64,000 nucleotides of DNA from Jackrogersella multiformis. Its lineage: Eukaryota > Ascomycota > Sordariomycetes > Xylariales > Hypoxylaceae. A model generated the notes under the pieces. That model had not been told where the DNA came from. It made no database searches and saw nothing but the letters and a program-made list of their open reading frames with translations. Positions 60,533 through 64,000 of the stretch are shown one piece after another. A program made the translations under genes and the position numbers. Where the stretch lies: contig CADCXD010000019.1 in assembly GCA_902806575.1 (NCBI GenBank), positions 62,001-126,000 on the forward strand, given 5' to 3'. Position 1 is the stretch's first letter, and every line of letters begins with the position of its first letter.

Positions 60533-63500
60533 ATGCCCACCATCTACTCGTCCTTGTACCAGAATTTCATCCGTCAAGGATTCGCAAAGTCTTTTACTCA
60601 CGGCTACGCTCAATCAGTCGTAGCTGCTACCCATCCCCATGTTCTAAATTCTCAGAACCGGCCGTCGTTTGGTCGACGTAATAGCCAGCGCGTCGGACGC
60701 ATTTCTGGTCTCCAGCTTCAGAATGCCTTCCATAGCTCTTCGAATGCTCAACATGAGCTCCGCCATGAGAAACATGGCACCTATGGAAGCCTGGATGCCT
60801 ACTTCGAGGCCCTGAGGAAACAGCAGGACACTGGCGATGTCGACAAGGAGTGGACTCAATTTCAATTTCCCAAGCCCATAGAGTGGAGGCCGAATGCTTC
60901 CTCTGTCCTCGAGGGCCCCGAGTCCAAGACACCGAACCTCGATGCTGCCAAGGCTCTTGAGGCCGGCCAAGATGGAGCCGAGGACTTGCCGGCTCCCGTC
61001 GACGTAGAGGCGGCGTTGGCGCATATCGATGCCGCTATCGAGAAGGAGATTGAAGTTCGCGGATTGCGAGAAGCTCTTGAGGAGAGCTCCACGCTTTCCC
61101 CGAGGGCACCAACTCCATCCGTTGCGAGTGGCATCCAGTCCCGAACCCCCACCCCCGTCGTTGAGAGATCTGCGACTCCAATCAGTGTTGCTCGGACTGC
61201 AACCCCACCAGTGGATCCTCAATCGCAGAGCTATGCAGACCATCTCAACAAGCTTTCTGAAGATGGCCGGTACGCTGAGATTCCAGCTGTCTTCGAGGCT
61301 ATGCTTGTTGCCGATATTAAGCCCATTGCCGCGGCTTATAATGCTCTGCTTGTCGCTGCTATTCATATCCCCAGCGAGAAGAACGAGGTAGTCTCGAAGG
61401 CCTTAGATGTCTACGCCGACATGATGCGACGGAAAGTCGTGCCAGACAGCGATACTTACAACATTCTAGTAGGGTTGTTAGCTACTCGATGTCTGGAAGT
61501 GACCTGCCTCAAGAAGGGACTTGAGGATAAGCGTCTCCGTTTTGGTGGTATGGATGAGCCTGGGAAGTTTATGTTCGCTTCGAATGAGCTGGAACACGCC
61601 ATCCTTTCGGAGGACGACAGGCTCGACTTCGCTATCAAGCTGTTTGAGACCTCTGTCTTAACATACAGAGCGAACTATTCATCGGAAACCTATCATCAGC
61701 TCATCTCGGCATGTGCTCAAGCTGGCCGTGTCTCTGACATGCTCCATCTTTTCGAGCATATGGAGTTGAGTGGTGCCGTCCCCTACGCCGCGACCTTCCC
61801 CTCCATGATCACCGCGTTCGCCAACACGGGTGATTTAGCTAGCGCTGTCGAGTGTTACAACGAATACAAGGACCTTGCTGTCGCTGATGATAATGGCAAG
61901 TACACACTGAATGAACGACTGGACTCGCAAGTGTACGCTGCGGTAATCAATGCCTATATCATCAATGACAAGTTGGAGGGCGCCAAGAGCTTTTATGAGA
62001 AGATCGTAGGCTCGTACGGAGTGCGTGCTTCCGAAATCCAGGACGCCATCATCAGCGCGGGGTTTGTCAAGGGGTTTACCGCCAGGGGCATCTATCACGA
62101 AGCGCTTCAATGGGCTCAGAACATAGAGAACAACGCCCGCTTAAGCTCCTTAGCGGAAATTGCAACTGCCGCGGCGGACTCTGGAGACCGGCTTACTGCA
62201 GTAACTGCTTTCGCCAACCTCCCTACAGTGTTTCCGGGTATTGCAACTCCCGCGATGGCTTTATTAGCTCTTAGCGTTCGAGACGGCGATGTTCCAGCTG
62301 CTGCTAGATACTGGCACGTGTTGAGCAGCCCTGAAACAAAGGTCGACTCATCCTTCATCGAGCCGGCAGCCATGTATGCCGTTGCGATGATTGGTTCTGG
62401 CCAAGTTGCCGAAGGGTTAACCGAGTCCGAATTGATGTTCCAGCGAATCCGAGCGGTTGGAGCCGATGCTAAGCCACATCTCGCTGATGAACTTGAAGAG
62501 GGTATTGAGTTTATCTCAAGATTCATGGCTATTCGCGGCATCGCGGATCCTCGCGAGGTCGCTTCTCAAGCAAGCTTTAGCCAGCAGACGTTTACCTCAT
62601 CGCCTTACCCATCAACGCCCACTGTCTCGAGCTTTGAGGATAACTCCGACCCCTATGCTCACAACACCGACTTCAAGGGCTCGTCCATTATTTCGGATGA
62701 GCTTGAGGGTGCACATGGACGTAAGGGACCCCGGCTTAACGAGGCACTCGCGCGTTTCCGTAATATGCGACGCGCGGGACGACACCCCCGTTACATCACC
62801 TACGCCAAGATGATCTCTGCTGCGGCACGGGAGAGCAAAATGGACCTGTGCCATGACATTCTAGCCATGGCCCGAGCGGATGTCCCTTTCCTCCCACAGT
62901 ACTCCGTCGTTCGTTACGGCTGGTCTTCTATCCTCGATGCTGTGGTTGGGGCCTGCCTGACGCTTGGTGACCGCGTTTTGGCAGAACAGTACCATCTTGA
63001 ACTCCTTGAGATGGGAGCTGCTCCTTCGGCAAACACCTTCGGTCTTTATATCACCACTCTTAAGGAGTCAACCAAGACCTTCGACGAGGCTTCCGAGGCT
63101 GTCAAGATCTTCCACCGAGCCAAGGCCGAGGGTGTAGAGCCCTCGTCATTCTTGTACAATGCTCTGATTGGCAAGCTTGGCAAAGCCCGCCGCATTGATG
63201 ACTGCCTCTTCTACTTCGCTGAGATGCGCGCCCTGGGAATCAAGCCAACTAGCGTCACGTATGGTACGATTGTCAATGCCCTATGCCGTGTCAGCGATGA
63301 GAAATTCGCCGAGGAGCTTTTCGACGAGATGGAGTCTATGCCCAACTACAAGGCCCGCCCGGCTCCGTACAACAGCATGATGCAATTTTTCCTCACTACC
63401 AAGCGTGATAAGTCTAAGGTCCTCGCCTACTACGACCGAATGCAAACCAAGGGGATTACACCGACTGCCCACACCTACAAGCTTCTTGTCGACACTCATG

Positions 63501-64000
63501 CCACTCTCGAGCCCGTGAATATGACGGCTGCTGAGGTCGTCTTGGACATGATCCGTGCTTCTGGCCAAAAGCCCGAGCCGGTACATTACGCTTCGTTGAT
63601 CCATGCTCGTGGCTGTGTTCTGCACGACATGCAAGGCGCGAGGAAGATCTTCGATTCGGTTATGAGCGACCCAGCTATTCGCCCCAACGCCTGCCTTTTC
63701 CAAGCGTTGTTCGAGGCTATGGTTGCTAACCATCAAGTCGCCGACACCGAGGCAATCATGTCCATGATGAGGCAAAAGCGCGTCGAACTTACTCCTTACA
63801 TTGCCAACACCCTAATCCACGGCTGGGCTGGCGAGAAGAACATTGACAGAGCTATCTCGATCTACAGCAGCGTCGGCCGCGACAAGCGCGAGCCTAGCAC
63901 ATACGAGGCAATGACTCGCGCCTACCTGGCCGTCGAGGATCGCGAGCATGCTAAGTTCGTGGTAGGCGAGATGCTCTCACGAGGCTACCCCAGCGCCGTC
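60533..64000 (+). CDS. Mitochondrial pentatricopeptide-repeat protein (Cya5-like), 3' end beyond window
   Basis: Large PPR protein, probably an RNA-binding factor for mitochondrial gene expression; CYA-5 of Neurospora (cox1 expression) is the closest type I recall. Open without introns for 1156 codons to the window edge. The N-terminus is basic and poor in acids (SLYQNFIRQGFAKSF), suiting a mitochondrial presequence. A Pro/Thr-rich low-complexity stretch lies near residues 180-225. PPR motifs follow, for example AAYNALLVAAIH, DTYNILVGLLA, ETYHQLISACAQAGR, SFLYNALIGKLGKARRIDD, VTYGTIVNALCRV and HTYKLLVDTHA. The ATG at 60533 is directly preceded by an in-frame stop. An alternative is splicing from an ATG at 60242 (MNLQRPILPFLY, donor GTAAGT) to the acceptor before 60560, which also stays in frame. 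Confidence 0.88.
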   Translation, partial: MPTIYSSLYQNFIRQGFAKSFTHGYAQSVVAATHPHVLNSQNRPSFGRRNSQRVGRISGLQLQNAFHSSSNAQHELRHEKHGTYGSLDAYFEALRKQQDTGDVDKEWTQFQFPKPIEWRPNASSVLEGPESKTPNLDAAKALEAGQDGAEDLPAPVDVEAALAHIDAAIEKEIEVRGLREALEESSTLSPRAPTPSVASGIQSRTPTPVVERSATPISVARTATPPVDPQSQSYADHLNKLSEDGRYAEIPAVFEAMLVADIKPIAAAYNALLVAAIHIPSEKNEVVSKALDVYADMMRRKVVPDSDTYNILVGLLATRCLEVTCLKKGLEDKRLRFGGMDEPGKFMFASNELEHAILSEDDRLDFAIKLFETSVLTYRANYSSETYHQLISACAQAGRVSDMLHLFEHMELSGAVPYAATFPSMITAFANTGDLASAVECYNEYKDLAVADDNGKYTLNERLDSQVYAAVINAYIINDKLEGAKSFYEKIVGSYGVRASEIQDAIISAGFVKGFTARGIYHEALQWAQNIENNARLSSLAEIATAAADSGDRLTAVTAFANLPTVFPGIATPAMALLALSVRDGDVPAAARYWHVLSSPETKVDSSFIEPAAMYAVAMIGSGQVAEGLTESELMFQRIRAVGADAKPHLADELEEGIEFISRFMAIRGIADPREVASQASFSQQTFTSSPYPSTPTVSSFEDNSDPYAHNTDFKGSSIISDELEGAHGRKGPRLNEALARFRNMRRAGRHPRYITYAKMISAAARESKMDLCHDILAMARADVPFLPQYSVVRYGWSSILDAVVGACLTLGDRVLAEQYHLELLEMGAAPSANTFGLYITTLKESTKTFDEASEAVKIFHRAKAEGVEPSSFLYNALIGKLGKARRIDDCLFYFAEMRALGIKPTSVTYGTIVNALCRVSDEKFAEELFDEMESMPNYKARPAPYNSMMQFFLTTKRDKSKVLAYYDRMQTKGITPTAHTYKLLVDTHATLEPVNMTAAEVVLDMIRASGQKPEPVHYASLIHARGCVLHDMQGARKIFDSVMSDPAIRPNACLFQALFEAMVANHQVADTEAIMSMMRQKRVELTPYIANTLIHGWAGEKNIDRAISIYSSVGRDKREPSTYEAMTRAYLAVEDREHAKFVVGEMLSRGYPSAV

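Noticed and set aside
60644..61366. 240-codon antisense open frame within the PPR gene
   Set aside because: Shadow of the continuous PPR-coding frame on the plus strand.

Overview
The window is nuclear DNA from a filamentous ascomycete, most likely a sordariomycete. Genes are interrupted by short GT-AG introns, mostly 48-95 nt, with CTAAC-type branch points. The gene set is fungal: a Zn2Cys6 regulator, an Hce2/Ecp2-like secreted protein, a HET-C2-type glycolipid transfer protein, fungal amidases and ASTRA component ASA1. Intergenic DNA is filled with short palindromic arrays built from TAGGTA/TACCTA units. A narrower placement (for example Xylariales) is only a guess.

Layout. 1-1593 (-): 5' part of a phenol-2-monooxygenase-like flavoprotein, cut by the window edge. 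3480-5541 (+): amidase with 22-nt and 8-nt exons. 5750-7199 (-): HpPgdA-type polysaccharide deacetylase containing what reads as a twin intron. 7833-8737 (-) and 9708-10661 (+): the two vitamin B6 synthase subunits, head to head. 10929-11877 (-): secreted rhamnogalacturonan-acetylesterase-like protein. 13290-16102 (-): phospholipase D. 17610-18421 (+): GLTP/HET-C2. 19232-19880 (-): Hce2-type secreted protein in an AT-rich gene-poor block. 21605-23759 (+): secreted class-C beta-lactamase-like protein. 24544-25100 (+): DUF1772 protein. 25528-27182 (-): sugar-porter MFS transporter. 27931-30828 (-): glycerol-3-phosphate/DHAP acyltransferase, divergent from RNase P subunit POP4 (31548-32258, +). 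33186-35049 (-): second amidase. 35969-37008 (-): TPR protein. 37491-38475 (+): HAD phosphatase. 38757-40257 (-): ASA1. About 4.5 kb without a gene precede a Zn2Cys6 factor (44758-47116, +). 48823-49795 (-): SDR. About 51.05-51.23 kb: relic of a Cys-rich exon. 52100-53624 (+) CHM7 and 53688-55019 (-) RAD18 converge. 55562-57028 (+): Pol delta subunit Cdc27. 60533 to the window end (+): large PPR protein, truncated by the edge.

This is mainly a housekeeping region (B6 synthesis, ESCRT, DNA repair and replication, tRNA processing, lipid synthesis, mitochondrial expression) interleaved with accessory catabolic or secreted functions (monooxygenase, two amidases, esterase, Hce2 protein, beta-lactamase-like protein, transporter). 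I see no biosynthetic gene cluster, CRISPR array, tRNA, rRNA or intact transposon. The most notable signals concern gene architecture. One is a twin intron of the [D1,2] type. Another is an 8-nt microexon that restores a gap-free alignment to the second amidase in this window. A third is a sharp GC jump inside the last exon of that second amidase. All exon boundaries were read by eye from splice signals and frame; every complete spliced model sums to a multiple of three.
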